Assembly: GCA_013140485.1 (NCBI GenBank)
Contig: JABFSS010000027.1
Coordinates: 1 to 23,692 of the forward strand
Origin: Candidatus Peribacteraceae bacterium
Lineage (GTDB): Bacteria > Patescibacteriota > Gracilibacteria > Peribacterales > Peribacteraceae
Reading direction: 5' to 3'
Length of the DNA: 23,692 nucleotides
Each line of letters opens with the position of its first letter. The first letter of the stretch is position 1. The notes beneath the pieces were generated by a model. The model was not told the origin of the DNA. It searched no databases and saw only the letters and a list, made by a program, of their open reading frames with translations. Below, one piece after another: positions 1 through 7,013 of this stretch. The position numbers were made by a program, and so were the translations under genes.

Positions 1-29
1 CTGGTTGCTTGGATTGTGTGCTGATTTTT

Positions 30-61
30 CCTGAATGCGGATCTCGTTGAGATGTTTCAGG
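30..61. other. Imperfect hairpin downstream of tRNA-Pro
   Basis: CCTGAA (30-35) can pair with TTCAGG (56-61), and inside it ATCTC (41-45) pairs with GAGAT (49-53). It lies 45 nt past the 3' end of the minus-strand tRNA-Pro. There is no T-run on either strand, so it is not a typical intrinsic terminator; it may be a processing signal or chance. The rest of 1-105 holds nothing else I can support. Confidence 0.25.
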
Positions 62-105
62 CGCCATAATGACAAATTAGCATTTTTATCTATTAAGTCA
101 ATGTT

Positions 106-182
106 TGGTCGGGACGACAGGACTTGAACCTGCGACCTCTTGCACCCCATGCAAGCGCTCTAGCCAACTGAGCTACGTCCCG
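106..182 (-). tRNA. tRNA-Pro (anticodon GGG)
   Basis: The minus strand folds as a full cloverleaf of 77 nt including an encoded CCA (106-108). The acceptor stem is CGGGACG/CGTCCCG with A73. The C1-G72 pair with A73 is the hallmark of bacterial tRNA-Pro. The anticodon stem CTTGC/GCAAG encloses the loop ATGGGGT, giving anticodon GGG (146-148) followed by G37, as usual for proline tRNAs. The T arm has a TTCAAGT loop. It reads CCN codons ending in pyrimidines. Confidence 0.95.
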
Positions 183-193
183 AAGGCGCAGCG

Positions 194-199
194 AGTATA
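194..199 (-). promoter_or_regulatory. -10 box of the tRNA-Pro promoter
   Basis: TATACT on the minus strand ends 11 nt before the mature 5' end of the tRNA, so transcription would begin about 5 nt upstream of it. I see no convincing -35 hexamer. Confidence 0.5.
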
Positions 200-212
200 C
201 CGAACATCGACT

Positions 213-218
213 ATCATG
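213..218 (+). promoter_or_regulatory. -10-like box 6 nt before a start codon
   Basis: TATCAT is followed by 6 nt and ATG at 225. The same geometry recurs before many genes in this window and would give a leaderless mRNA. It supports the start at 225 over the ATG at 216. Confidence 0.4.
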
Positions 219-224
219 CGAGGG

Positions 225-488
225 ATGCCAAATATCGAAGAATCACTCAACGCGGTGATCGAACGCAATAAGCGCGTCGAAGCGGAGAAGGCGTGGGAAG
301 TCAGCATCACGCGGCGCCTCTTCGTTGCGGGTCTGACGTACATCACCGCACTCGTCACGTTCTGGTTCCTCGATCAACCGCAATTCGCGCTCATCGCGCT
401 GGTGCCAGCGCTCGCGTATGTGGTATCGACGTTGTCGTTGCCGTGGATGAAAAGACGATGGATGAAGAAACGTCAAAATGGGCTCTGA
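225..488 (+). CDS. Small two-helix membrane protein, unknown function
   Basis: 87 aa starting MPNIEESLNAVIERNKRVEA. A charged amphipathic N-terminus of about 30 residues precedes two hydrophobic segments (about residues 32-50 and 55-72), and the protein ends in a strongly basic tail (KRRWMKKRQ). The motif around EKAWEVSITRR followed by two helices resembles small conserved proteins I remember from other CPR genomes, but no function is known to me. The open frame continues upstream to 105 through the tRNA, which is certainly not coding; ATG 225 was chosen because of the -10 box at 213-218. The 3' end overlaps the convergent eno gene by 16 bp. Confidence 0.75.
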   Translation: MPNIEESLNAVIERNKRVEAEKAWEVSITRRLFVAGLTYITALVTFWFLDQPQFALIALVPALAYVVSTLSLPWMKRRWMKKRQNGL

Positions 489-1744
489 AACACCGCCTTC
501 TTCCCGAGTTCCTCCTCAACCCTCAGCAGCTCATTGTATTTGCAGATCCGGTCCGTCCGGCTCAGCGACCCCGTCTTGATCTGCCCCGTCTGGAGACCGA
601 CGGCGAGATGGGCGATGAAGGTGTCTTCGGTTTCGCCGCTGCGGTGGCTCGCGATGCTGTTCCATCCGTTCTTCTGGGCCATCTGAATCGCATCGACCGT
701 TTCGCTGACCGTGCCGATTTGGTTGAGCTTGATCAGGACGGCGTTCGCCGCTTTCTTCTCAATCCCCTTCTTAATGCGCTCCGTGTTCGTGACGAAGAGA
801 TCATCGCCGACGAGCTGCGTCGTCTTGCCCATCGTCTTCTGCATGAGGACAAAGCCGTCCCAGTCGTCTTCGCTGTGGCTGTCTTCGATGCTGACAATCG
901 GATACTTCTCGGAAAGATGACCGTAGTAGTCTGCAAGTTTTGCGGAGATGAACGTCTTGCCGTCGGCGGTGTATGTGCCGTTCTTGTAGAACTCGGACGC
1001 GGCGCAGTCGATGGCGAGTTTGACGCGACCGGCGTACCCCGCCGTCTCGATCGCTTTCGTCAGGATGGAGAACGCGTGGTCGGCATCCGCGACATGCGGC
1101 GCGAATCCCCCTTCGTCGCCCACGGCGATCACGTACTGGAACTTCTTCAGCATGTCCTTGAGCGCGTAGAACACTTCGGCACCCGCACGGAGCGCGTCTG
1201 CAAACGAGGGGAAATCCACCGGGACAATCATGAATTCCTGAAAGCTGAGGCCCGAATCGGCATGGGCGCCACCATTGAGGACGTTCATGAGCGGTACGGG
1301 AAGTTTCACATCTTTCCCCAGCTTCACCTCAAATTGGTCGGCGAGTGACTTCCACAGCGGCTGCTTTTCCGAAACGGCGCGCGCCCGGCAAACGGCCATG
1401 GAAACGGCGAGGATGGCATTGGCGCCCAGCGCCGACTTATTCTCCGTTCCATCGGCATCGATGAGCGCCTGGTCGAGCGTCCGGTGATCGCTCACCGACA
1501 TGCCCTTCACTTTCTTGAAGAGCGTATCGTTGACGTTCCGCACGGCTGTGAGAACGGATTTGCCCATGTATTTCTTCTTGTCGCCGTCCCTCAGCTCCAA
1601 GGCTTCGTGACTGCCGGTGGAGGCGCCGGAGGGGACGGCGGCGCGGCCGAAAGAACCATCATCTAAGAGACAATCGACTTCGACGGTGGGAGTACCCCGC
1701 GAATCTAAGATTTGACGGGACTTGAGAGTGGAAATAACAGGCAT
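473..1744 (-). CDS. eno: Enolase
   Basis: Phosphopyruvate hydratase, interconverting 2-phosphoglycerate and phosphoenolpyruvate in lower glycolysis; cytosolic. 423 aa, the normal family length. With numbering from a TTG two codons upstream, the N-terminal domain carries LDSRGTPTVE (15-24) and the mobile loop SGASTG (41-46). The barrel has H163 in GGAHA, E172 in QEF, E213 in GDEGG, Mg ligands D248, E289 and D316, catalytic K341 in IKLNQIGT, H369 in SHRSGETED and K392. All catalytic residues are present. Two conserved positions differ mildly: SIEDS in the Mg loop and IAHLAVG, where Asp is usual. The ATG at 1744 is preferred to the TTG at 1750 because TATTCT (1751-1756) sits 6 nt before it. No Shine-Dalgarno is seen. 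Confidence 0.97.
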   Translation of the reverse strand: MPVISTLKSRQILDSRGTPTVEVDCLLDDGSFGRAAVPSGASTGSHEALELRDGDKKKYMGKSVLTAVRNVNDTLFKKVKGMSVSDHRTLDQALIDADGTENKSALGANAILAVSMAVCRARAVSEKQPLWKSLADQFEVKLGKDVKLPVPLMNVLNGGAHADSGLSFQEFMIVPVDFPSFADALRAGAEVFYALKDMLKKFQYVIAVGDEGGFAPHVADADHAFSILTKAIETAGYAGRVKLAIDCAASEFYKNGTYTADGKTFISAKLADYYGHLSEKYPIVSIEDSHSEDDWDGFVLMQKTMGKTTQLVGDDLFVTNTERIKKGIEKKAANAVLIKLNQIGTVSETVDAIQMAQKNGWNSIASHRSGETEDTFIAHLAVGLQTGQIKTGSLSRTDRICKYNELLRVEEELGKKAVFQSPF

Positions 1745-1750
1745 AGCCAA

Positions 1751-1756
1751 AGAATA
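1751..1756 (-). promoter_or_regulatory. -10-like box of eno
   Basis: TATTCT is followed by 6 nt (TTGGCT) and the eno ATG. It adjoins the inner side of the heptamer repeat at 1764-1843, so the repeat separates the upstream gene's stop codon from the eno promoter. Confidence 0.5.
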
Positions 1757-1763
1757 CTAGAAT

Positions 1764-1843
1764 ATTAGTTATTAGTAATTAGTTATTTGTGATTAGGGAC
1801 AAGCGAACACGAATAACTAATATTCTAATAACTAATCACTAAT
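1764..1843. repeat. Inverted array of degenerate heptamers (ATTAGTK)
   Basis: The left arm is five tandem heptamers: ATTAGTT, ATTAGTA, ATTAGTT, ATTTGTG, ATTAGGG (1764-1798). After a short GC-richer loop the right arm carries the complement, AACTAAT (1815-1821), an 8-mer, AACTAAT (1830-1836) and CACTAAT (1837-1843). The arms can form a long hairpin. The right arm includes the TAG stop (1832-1834) of the upstream minus-strand gene. A close relative lies at 4502-4613; both share GATTAGGGAC at the inner end of the left arm. Confidence 0.85.
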
Positions 1844-2737
1844 TTTCTCCTTCCTATTCCTGAGGTGTACGGTTCCGGCAAATCCCGCCAGCGCAAGCAA
1901 ACCGAGAGCATCCATCTCCCCTCCCGACTTCGGCAATTTCGTCGCCGGCTTCTTCACGACATGTTTCTTACCCGACGACTTCTGTCCGGAGACTTCGAGC
2001 GCCGCATTCACACCGTCGATAGTTCCGCCGACGCTGATTGTCGCTTTTGAGCTTTCGGAATGCACGCTCCCCCGCTCCACCGACCGCAACTTCTGGCGCC
2101 AGGCTTCTTCTTCCGGCACGGACGAGGTGGAGAGATTTTTCTCCCCGCGCGAACTCACGGAGAGGACCGACGACGTTCCCTCCGATGACTGCTGCGCGAT
2201 CTGGAGCGGCGGTTGGTTCCACAGGACTGCGGCGATCTGATTGTCCCAGTGCGTGTATTGCTCCGTTGCGAATGCGAGTGCGGCGAAGGGCACGAGGAAG
2301 ACGATGAGAAAGGCGAGACGCGGGATGCGGCGGCGGATCACCTGCAGACAGAAGACGGCGAGGAGGACGAAGACGACCGCAACGGGAAGGATTCCGAAGC
2401 CCCACGTGTAGATGCGCTCAGCGACCTCGGTGCGCGGTTCTTTCAACATCGCGACTTGAATCAACAGCCACCCGAGCGCGATGCCCACGGGCGCAAAATG
2501 CAGCGCTCGGAAGGAATAATCGGCGCGGTTACTCTTGAGCAGCGGATAAAAGATCGCCGGATAGATGATCGCCGCCACGAACACGATCGCCCACGGAACA
2601 AACCCCTCCGGAATCGGGGGCAGCAGAGACACGGCGATGCCCGTCACGATCGTCGCGAGCGCGAGCAGCACGACCAGAACCGTCTCCGTGAAATGCTTGA
2701 AGGGCATAGGAGGGACATGGTGGAGTGTTCTTACCAT
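1832..2737 (-). CDS. Polytopic membrane protein with LPKSGG C-terminal sorting signal
   Basis: 301 aa, not recognised as a named family. Five hydrophobic segments fall at roughly residues 17-40, 46-68, 80-97, 110-135 and 139-158. Next comes a hydrophilic, Ser/Thr-rich region of about 115 residues. The C-terminus is LPKSGGEMD, a hydrophobic stretch (LGLLALAGFAGTVHL) and a basic tail (RNRKEK). This is the tripartite layout of a sortase (LPxTG-like) anchor. With the N-terminus inside, five helices place the hydrophilic region outside, consistent with cell-wall attachment. No sortase gene is in the window. ATG 2737 was chosen because GATAAT lies 7 nt upstream; MPF at 2707 is the alternative. The final codons and the stop come from the heptamer repeat. 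Confidence 0.8.
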   Translation of the reverse strand: MVRTLHHVPPMPFKHFTETVLVVLLALATIVTGIAVSLLPPIPEGFVPWAIVFVAAIIYPAIFYPLLKSNRADYSFRALHFAPVGIALGWLLIQVAMLKEPRTEVAERIYTWGFGILPVAVVFVLLAVFCLQVIRRRIPRLAFLIVFLVPFAALAFATEQYTHWDNQIAAVLWNQPPLQIAQQSSEGTSSVLSVSSRGEKNLSTSSVPEEEAWRQKLRSVERGSVHSESSKATISVGGTIDGVNAALEVSGQKSSGKKHVVKKPATKLPKSGGEMDALGLLALAGFAGTVHLRNRKEKISD

Positions 2738-2744
2738 TCTGTCA

Positions 2745-2750
2745 ATTATC
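2745..2750 (-). promoter_or_regulatory. -10-like box before the LPKSGG membrane protein
   Basis: GATAAT, then 7 nt (TGACAGA), then ATG 2737: leaderless geometry. It lies just downstream of the nonamer repeat 2767-2856 in the direction of transcription. Confidence 0.45.
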
Positions 2751-2766
2751 GACTTTTAGAGAAAAA

Positions 2767-2856
2767 GGCAACAGAGGCAACAAAAGTGACAGAGGTTACA
2801 GAGGCATAGATAAAAATCCTGTGGCGTCTGCGGCCTCTGTCGCCTCTGTCACTTCT
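2767..2856. repeat. Inverted array of degenerate nonamers (AGAGGCNAC)
   Basis: The left arm has five 9-mers from 2767 to 2811 (GGCAACAGA, GGCAACAAA, AGTGACAGA, GGTTACAGA, GGCATAGAT). The right arm has four complementary 9-mers from 2821 to 2856 (GTGGCGTCT, GCGGCCTCT, GTCGCCTCT, GTCACTTCT). The arms are separated by 9 nt and could fold into one long stem. The TGA stop (2849-2851) of the next upstream minus-strand gene is part of the outermost unit. Confidence 0.85.
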
Positions 2857-3250
2857 TCTTTCCGGGCAAATACTGATCTCGCGGATCCACCTTCCCGACT
2901 CTCGGCAACACCTCGTAGTGCCGCGAGCGGAATATCCTCCACTGCAGAGCAATCAGAAGAATGAGGACCAGCGCCCAGAGAACCCACAGAAACCGCATCG
3001 CGACAAACTGGATTTTCTCGACGCGCGCGACGACGAGGACAAGTCCGGTGAGCCCGAACCAGAAACTGATCGAGGACCACGCCCGGCTGAGCTTTTTCGT
3101 GACGGCGTTCTGCACCTGGCCGCGCCAGTACTTGATTGCAAAGGAGAGGACCACGAGCGCCGCGCACGCGACGAGCGCCGCAATGATCACGGGAGAGGAA
3201 TACGTCAGACGGCCGGGGTTCGGATAGAAGAGGTAGGCAAGAAATTCCAT
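2849..3250 (-). CDS. Small membrane protein, unknown function
   Basis: 133 aa with three hydrophobic segments (about residues 18-40, 60-77 and 84-106) and a basic C-terminus containing DPRDQYLPGKKK. I do not recognise a named domain; the tail resembles small conserved CPR membrane proteins I have seen. It starts 18 nt after the stop of the preceding gene, so it is probably the last gene of an lgt-led transcript. The start context is pyrimidine-rich and lacks a Shine-Dalgarno. The stop codon lies in the nonamer repeat. Confidence 0.7.
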   Translation of the reverse strand: MEFLAYLFYPNPGRLTYSSPVIIAALVACAALVVLSFAIKYWRGQVQNAVTKKLSRAWSSISFWFGLTGLVLVVARVEKIQFVAMRFLWVLWALVLILLIALQWRIFRSRHYEVLPRVGKVDPRDQYLPGKKK

Positions 3251-3268
3251 GATGTGGGGGAGTGAAAA

Positions 3269-3568
3269 TTACTTTTTAGAATCGTCCTGCGAATCTTTCT
3301 TCAGGAGTTTTTTTACCATCTTGTCGAGTTCCCGTTCGCGAATCGTCGTCGACGGGCGGATCAGCACGTACAGAAAGAATCCGACGACCGGAAGGATCGC
3401 GACAAGAAGAATACAGAGGATCTGATACGCGAACGATCTCGTGCGCAGCAGAATATCGCGGGTCGTGAAGAACACGAGATAGATGGCGACGACTGCAGCA
3501 CCAAGAAGTGTCAGTTGCAAAGCCCGAATAACGGGATTGTCTGTTAACAATGAGAGAAACATTTGCAT
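3269..3568 (-). CDS. Small two-helix membrane protein, PLDc_N-like
   Basis: 99 aa starting MQMFLSLLTDNP, with two hydrophobic segments (about residues 17-33 and 46-68). The second helix followed by YVLIRP resembles the phospholipase D N-terminal-type transmembrane motif (PLDc_N); this assignment is tentative. Related proteins I remember continue into a cysteine-rich zinc ribbon; this one stops in a Lys/Asp-rich tail instead. ATG 3568 was preferred because it follows the lgt stop by 7 nt, whereas the frame upstream of it overlaps lgt. It is probably translated from the lgt mRNA. Confidence 0.65.
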   Translation of the reverse strand: MQMFLSLLTDNPVIRALQLTLLGAAVVAIYLVFFTTRDILLRTRSFAYQILCILLVAILPVVGFFLYVLIRPSTTIRERELDKMVKKLLKKDSQDDSKK

Positions 3569-3575
3569 AGATTCA

Positions 3576-4499
3576 TTAGAAATAGGGGTGCTTCCTGCGT
3601 TCGACCACAACATACACAACCGTCACGAGCAGCGCCAGCACCGCGAGCAACTGACTGACGCGCAACTCAAACGTTTCGAGATCGAACCACGGGCGCGAGA
3701 ACATGTAACACACGGTGACGACGAGCGGACCGAGCTCGTACCACAGCGAGGCTTTCGCGGAGATGCGGTTCTCGATGAGGGCGAAGACGCCCAAGCTCAC
3801 GAACAGAAACGTGAGGATGCCGAAGTCGAGGACGTTGGCGAAGACCGGCAAACTGAAATCGCCGCGGAAGTATTCGAGAATGAAGGTTCCCATGCTCGCG
3901 ATAACGATGCCGAAGAGCGTCTCGGCACCCACGCGTCCGGAGCGCTTGCGAATAACGAGCAACAGGAATGTCAGGAAGAAGTAGAAGAACACGTAGTAGA
4001 GCTGCACGGGGTGGAGCGGGATCGTGTACCGAACGGACGGCGTGTCGTACATGACGCCCCAGAACGCGTCCGTGGGAGCCCCGTAGGCGTCTCCGGCGAA
4101 GAACGACCCAAACCACGAGAAGACGAGCCCGAGCGTGGTGGCGGGCAGCAGCGCGTCGAGCCATTGGAGGAATGTGGTCCTGTGTCCGCGCGTGGCGAAG
4201 TAGAGCACCACGCCGATGCCGATGGCGCCGCCGAGGAAGCTGAAGTTGCCGTCATGCAGATAGACGGACCGGAGCGGATCGTTGAGATACACCTTGTACT
4301 CGGCCAGCATCGCCGTGATGCGCCCGCCGAAGACGAAAGCGCTCGCGTACCAGTAACTGCGGTCGCGAAAGTGCTGCAAGCTCAAGTTCGCGCTCTCCGC
4401 GAGACGCAGAAAGAACTCCGTCGCGAGCCAGATGCCAAGAAGAACGAAGAGGACACGGGTCCAGATTAAGAAAGGGCCGAGTTCGAAAGCCTGAAACAT
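3576..4499 (-). CDS. lgt: Divergent Lgt-family membrane protein
   Basis: 307 aa, the usual size of prolipoprotein diacylglyceryl transferase, with about seven hydrophobic segments. Family landmarks are recognisable: FGGR (57-60), NFSFLGG (85-91), SWFGSFFAGDAYG (128-140), HPVQLYY (163-169) and EYFRGD (209-214). Active Lgt transfers diacylglycerol from phosphatidylglycerol to the lipobox cysteine at the membrane. Here several residues reported as important in E. coli Lgt look replaced: the His of the HGG motif is Leu89, and in the GRxGNF signature Arg and Asn are Trp129 and Ser132. It is either a very divergent transferase or a non-catalytic or repurposed member, so the symbol is provisional. 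TATACT lies 7 nt before the ATG. Confidence 0.75.
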   Translation of the reverse strand: MFQAFELGPFLIWTRVLFVLLGIWLATEFFLRLAESANLSLQHFRDRSYWYASAFVFGGRITAMLAEYKVYLNDPLRSVYLHDGNFSFLGGAIGIGVVLYFATRGHRTTFLQWLDALLPATTLGLVFSWFGSFFAGDAYGAPTDAFWGVMYDTPSVRYTIPLHPVQLYYVFFYFFLTFLLLVIRKRSGRVGAETLFGIVIASMGTFILEYFRGDFSLPVFANVLDFGILTFLFVSLGVFALIENRISAKASLWYELGPLVVTVCYMFSRPWFDLETFELRVSQLLAVLALLVTVVYVVVERRKHPYF

Positions 4500-4501
4500 A
4501 G

Positions 4502-4613
4502 TTATTAGTATATTAGTGATTAGTGATTAGGGACCACAATCGAAACTGTCGTCTGCCGAACTTCATTAACCCCTAATACACCAATAACTAATCACTAGTA
4601 ACTAATAACTAAA
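4502..4613. repeat. Second inverted heptamer array (ATTAGTG)
   Basis: Left arm 4502-4532 ends in ATTAGTG, ATTAGTG, ATTAGGG. Right arm 4586-4613 reads AACTAAT, CACTAGT, AACTAAT, AACTAAA. The loop of about 50 nt is unique. The right arm includes the thrS TAG stop (4609-4611). The left arm contains the -10 box of lgt. It fills the whole thrS-lgt gap, exactly as its relative fills the gap before eno. Confidence 0.85.
4507..4512 (-). promoter_or_regulatory. -10 box of lgt inside a heptamer repeat
   Basis: TATACT is followed by 7 nt (AATAACT) and the lgt ATG at 4499. The hexamer and the spacer are built from repeat units, so the repeat may have donated the promoter. Confidence 0.5.
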
Positions 4614-6933
4614 AGCTCGCCTCCAACGTCCTCATCTCTACATCTTTCACAACGCTTTTGACGAACTCCTCCACCGAGACCGTCACCTGCTTCTTCGTCT
4701 TCACATTGCGCACCGTCACACTCTTCGCCTCGACTTCTTTATCCCCCATCACGAGGAGGTACGGGATCTTCCACGTCTCCCCTTCTCTGATCCGCTTGCC
4801 GAGCGAATCTTCGTGACCGAAGAACTGCGTGCGGATGCCATGTTTTTTTAGCGTCTCCTGAAGTTCCAGCGCGTATTTTTCGTGGGCGCCCGCAACGGGG
4901 ATGAGGCCCACCTGCACCGGTGCGACCCAGAGTGGAAAAAGACCGGCCATGTGTTCGATGTAGATGGAAAGGAACCGCTCGATCGCTCCCATGATCGCGG
5001 CGTGGATCATCACGCAGCGTTCGTGATTTCCCTTTTCATCGATACAGAAGAGATCGAAGCGCTCGGGCATGTTGATATCGAGCTGGATTGTCGCCACCTG
5101 CCACTCGCGACCGATAGCATCCTTCGCGATGAAGTCGACCTTCGGTCCGTAGAATGCGGCTTCACCGGGGGCCTCGAAGAAGTCGGCTTTGCGGTCAACC
5201 GCGATGCCACGGAGCTCACTCTCCGCCTTCTTCCACATGTCCGGCGTGCCGAGATACTTTTCGAACTCGTCGGGATTATGGAGCGAGAGCCGGACGCGGA
5301 GTTTGCCGAAGCCCACCGTCTCGTAAAACCTGTCGACGATCTCCCAGATCTTCAGAATCTCATCCTTCGCCTGCTGCGGCCGGCAGAAGACGTGCGCGTC
5401 ATCCTGCGTGATGCAACGGACGCGGCTGAGCCCGTGTAGTTCGCCTGTCTGCTCGTCACGGTAGACCATCGTTGTTTCGGCGTAGCGCTCGGGCATGTCT
5501 CGGTAACTTCGCTGCCGGGAGGCGAAAATCTGCGTGTGATGCGGGCAGTTCATCGGCTTCATCGCGAACTCATGTCCGTCCCGCGTTCCTATCCTAAAAA
5601 GGTCATCCTTAAACTTCGCCCAGTGTCCCGACGTCTCATACAGCTCCTTCTTGGTGATGTGTGGGATCGTCACGCGCTGGTAGCCCTTTGCTCTCCGCAA
5701 TTCCCAGACGAAGTCGTTGAGGAGGTCACGGAGAAGCGTCCCGCGCGGCGTCCACAAGGGAAGACCCGGACCCACGAGCTCGCTGAAGGTGAACAGATCG
5801 AGTTCTTTGCCGAGCTTGCGGTGGTCGCGCTTCTTCGCTTCCTCCAGAATGCGCAGATACTCTTCCAGCTCTGCTTTGGAAGGAAACGCGGCGACATAGA
5901 TGCGTGTCAGCTGCTCGCGCTTCTCATCCCCTCTCCAGTACGCGCCCGCCAGCGTCATGATCTTGAATCCGTCCGCGGGGATTTCCTTCAGATTTTCGAC
6001 GTGCCCGCCGCGGCAGAGATCGACGAACGTCTCCTCTCCTTTGGGACCGAGGTTTGCGTAGTTGGTGACCGTCGTCACGCCGTCGTTCTTCTCCAGATCC
6101 TCGATCAGTTCGACTTTGAAGTTTTGCTCGCGGTCCTTCCAAAATTTCTTGGCATCAGCGGCGTTGAGTTCATCGCACCGGAACGTTTGCCCCTGCTGGA
6201 TGATCTTCTTCATTTCTTTCTCGATCGCAGGGAGATCATCGTCGGAAATCGGCTTTGCGAAGAGGAAATCGTAGTAACACCCGTACTCGATCGGCGGCCC
6301 GATAGTGATCTTCGTCTCAGGCCAAAGCTTCAGGACAGCTTGCGCGAGAACGTGAGCCAATGAGTGACGGAGTTTGTAGAGATCATCGACGACGGGTCCT
6401 TCTTTCTTTTTTCCTGATGACGCTGCGGCTCCGGTGGGTGCTGATGATGCCGACTGCGCGATGGATTCCAGCCGCGGCTTCGTGATCTTCACATAGTCAT
6501 CCTTCTTGAGCGCCATCGAACGATCCAGCCGCGCTGCGTTGAAGAATATCTCCTCATTCTCCAGAAGAAGCGGATCGACGATCAGCTCTAACTCATCATT
6601 GAAGGAAAACGGCAGGACGGTCCCCAGAACACTCCCTGCGAGCTCTTCAGCTTTGTCTTTCGACGCAAACGAGACATACGTGCCGTTGAACAACGCTTTC
6701 ACCGCGTTGAAATCGAGTTTCCGATCTGCCGGGTAGACAGCCAAAACGTATTTGGTCTCCTTCTTTCCGATTTTGATCATCATCACGATGCAATTCGCCG
6801 CTTGTGAGACCTTATTCCCGCGCATTTTGCTGACGAGTTCCGTGCGGCCTTCGGGCGCGTGGTCGATCAGCCGGTATTTCGCTTTGTGCTGATCGAGAAG
6901 TTCAATCAGCTTGGAATAGGTATCGAGTGGCAT
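4609..6933 (-). CDS. thrS: Threonyl-tRNA synthetase with N-terminal YbaK-like editing domain
   Basis: 774 aa; attaches threonine to tRNA-Thr. Residues about 1-150 are not the usual TGS domain but look like a YbaK/ProX-type deacylase fold (YRLIDHAPEGRT at 20-31, YVLAVYPADRKLD at 62-74). The lysine expected to be catalytic in YbaK appears to be Asn48. After an Ala/Ser/Lys linker (155-180) comes the usual ThrRS editing domain with H190, H194, C307 and H311. The class II core has zinc ligands C463, H514 and H644, motif 2 arginine R492 and motif 3 R653. The anticodon-binding domain occupies about 670-765. The 5' leader carries a threonine attenuator. ATG 6933 lies 22 nt after the terminator T-run, with no Shine-Dalgarno. 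The stop lies in a heptamer repeat. Confidence 0.95.
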   Translation of the reverse strand: MPLDTYSKLIELLDQHKAKYRLIDHAPEGRTELVSKMRGNKVSQAANCIVMMIKIGKKETKYVLAVYPADRKLDFNAVKALFNGTYVSFASKDKAEELAGSVLGTVLPFSFNDELELIVDPLLLENEEIFFNAARLDRSMALKKDDYVKITKPRLESIAQSASSAPTGAAASSGKKKEGPVVDDLYKLRHSLAHVLAQAVLKLWPETKITIGPPIEYGCYYDFLFAKPISDDDLPAIEKEMKKIIQQGQTFRCDELNAADAKKFWKDREQNFKVELIEDLEKNDGVTTVTNYANLGPKGEETFVDLCRGGHVENLKEIPADGFKIMTLAGAYWRGDEKREQLTRIYVAAFPSKAELEEYLRILEEAKKRDHRKLGKELDLFTFSELVGPGLPLWTPRGTLLRDLLNDFVWELRRAKGYQRVTIPHITKKELYETSGHWAKFKDDLFRIGTRDGHEFAMKPMNCPHHTQIFASRQRSYRDMPERYAETTMVYRDEQTGELHGLSRVRCITQDDAHVFCRPQQAKDEILKIWEIVDRFYETVGFGKLRVRLSLHNPDEFEKYLGTPDMWKKAESELRGIAVDRKADFFEAPGEAAFYGPKVDFIAKDAIGREWQVATIQLDINMPERFDLFCIDEKGNHERCVMIHAAIMGAIERFLSIYIEHMAGLFPLWVAPVQVGLIPVAGAHEKYALELQETLKKHGIRTQFFGHEDSLGKRIREGETWKIPYLLVMGDKEVEAKSVTVRNVKTKKQVTVSVEEFVKSVVKDVEMRTLEASF

Positions 6934-6955
6934 ATTCGTAAGGGAAAACTACAGG

Positions 6956-6985
6956 AAAAAAAAGAACCTCGGTAGGGGGAGGCTC
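6956..6985 (-). terminator. Intrinsic terminator in the thrS leader
   Basis: On the minus strand GAGCCTC (6979-6985) pairs with GAGGTTC (6964-6970), 7 bp with one G-U and an 8-nt loop, followed directly by eight T residues (6956-6963). It lies between the Thr-rich leader peptide and thrS, the position of an attenuator rather than of an operon end. Confidence 0.85.
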
Positions 6986-7013
6986 AGGGGTCAATCACGT
7001 GCGAGAGCCGTCC

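Noticed and set aside
105..224. N-terminal extension of the first plus-strand gene
   Set aside because: It would be translated through the tRNA-Pro gene.
293..1348. 351-codon plus-strand open frame opposite eno
   Set aside because: It is the antisense shadow of enolase, whose catalytic residues are all intact on the minus strand.
2746..2952. Short frames encoding Thr/Glu/Ala repeats such as VTEVTEA
   Set aside because: They are translations of the nonamer repeat, not proteins.
1764..4613. Repeats considered as a CRISPR array or transposon ends
   Set aside because: Units are 7-9 bp without spacers, and no transposase or cas gene is present between or beside them.
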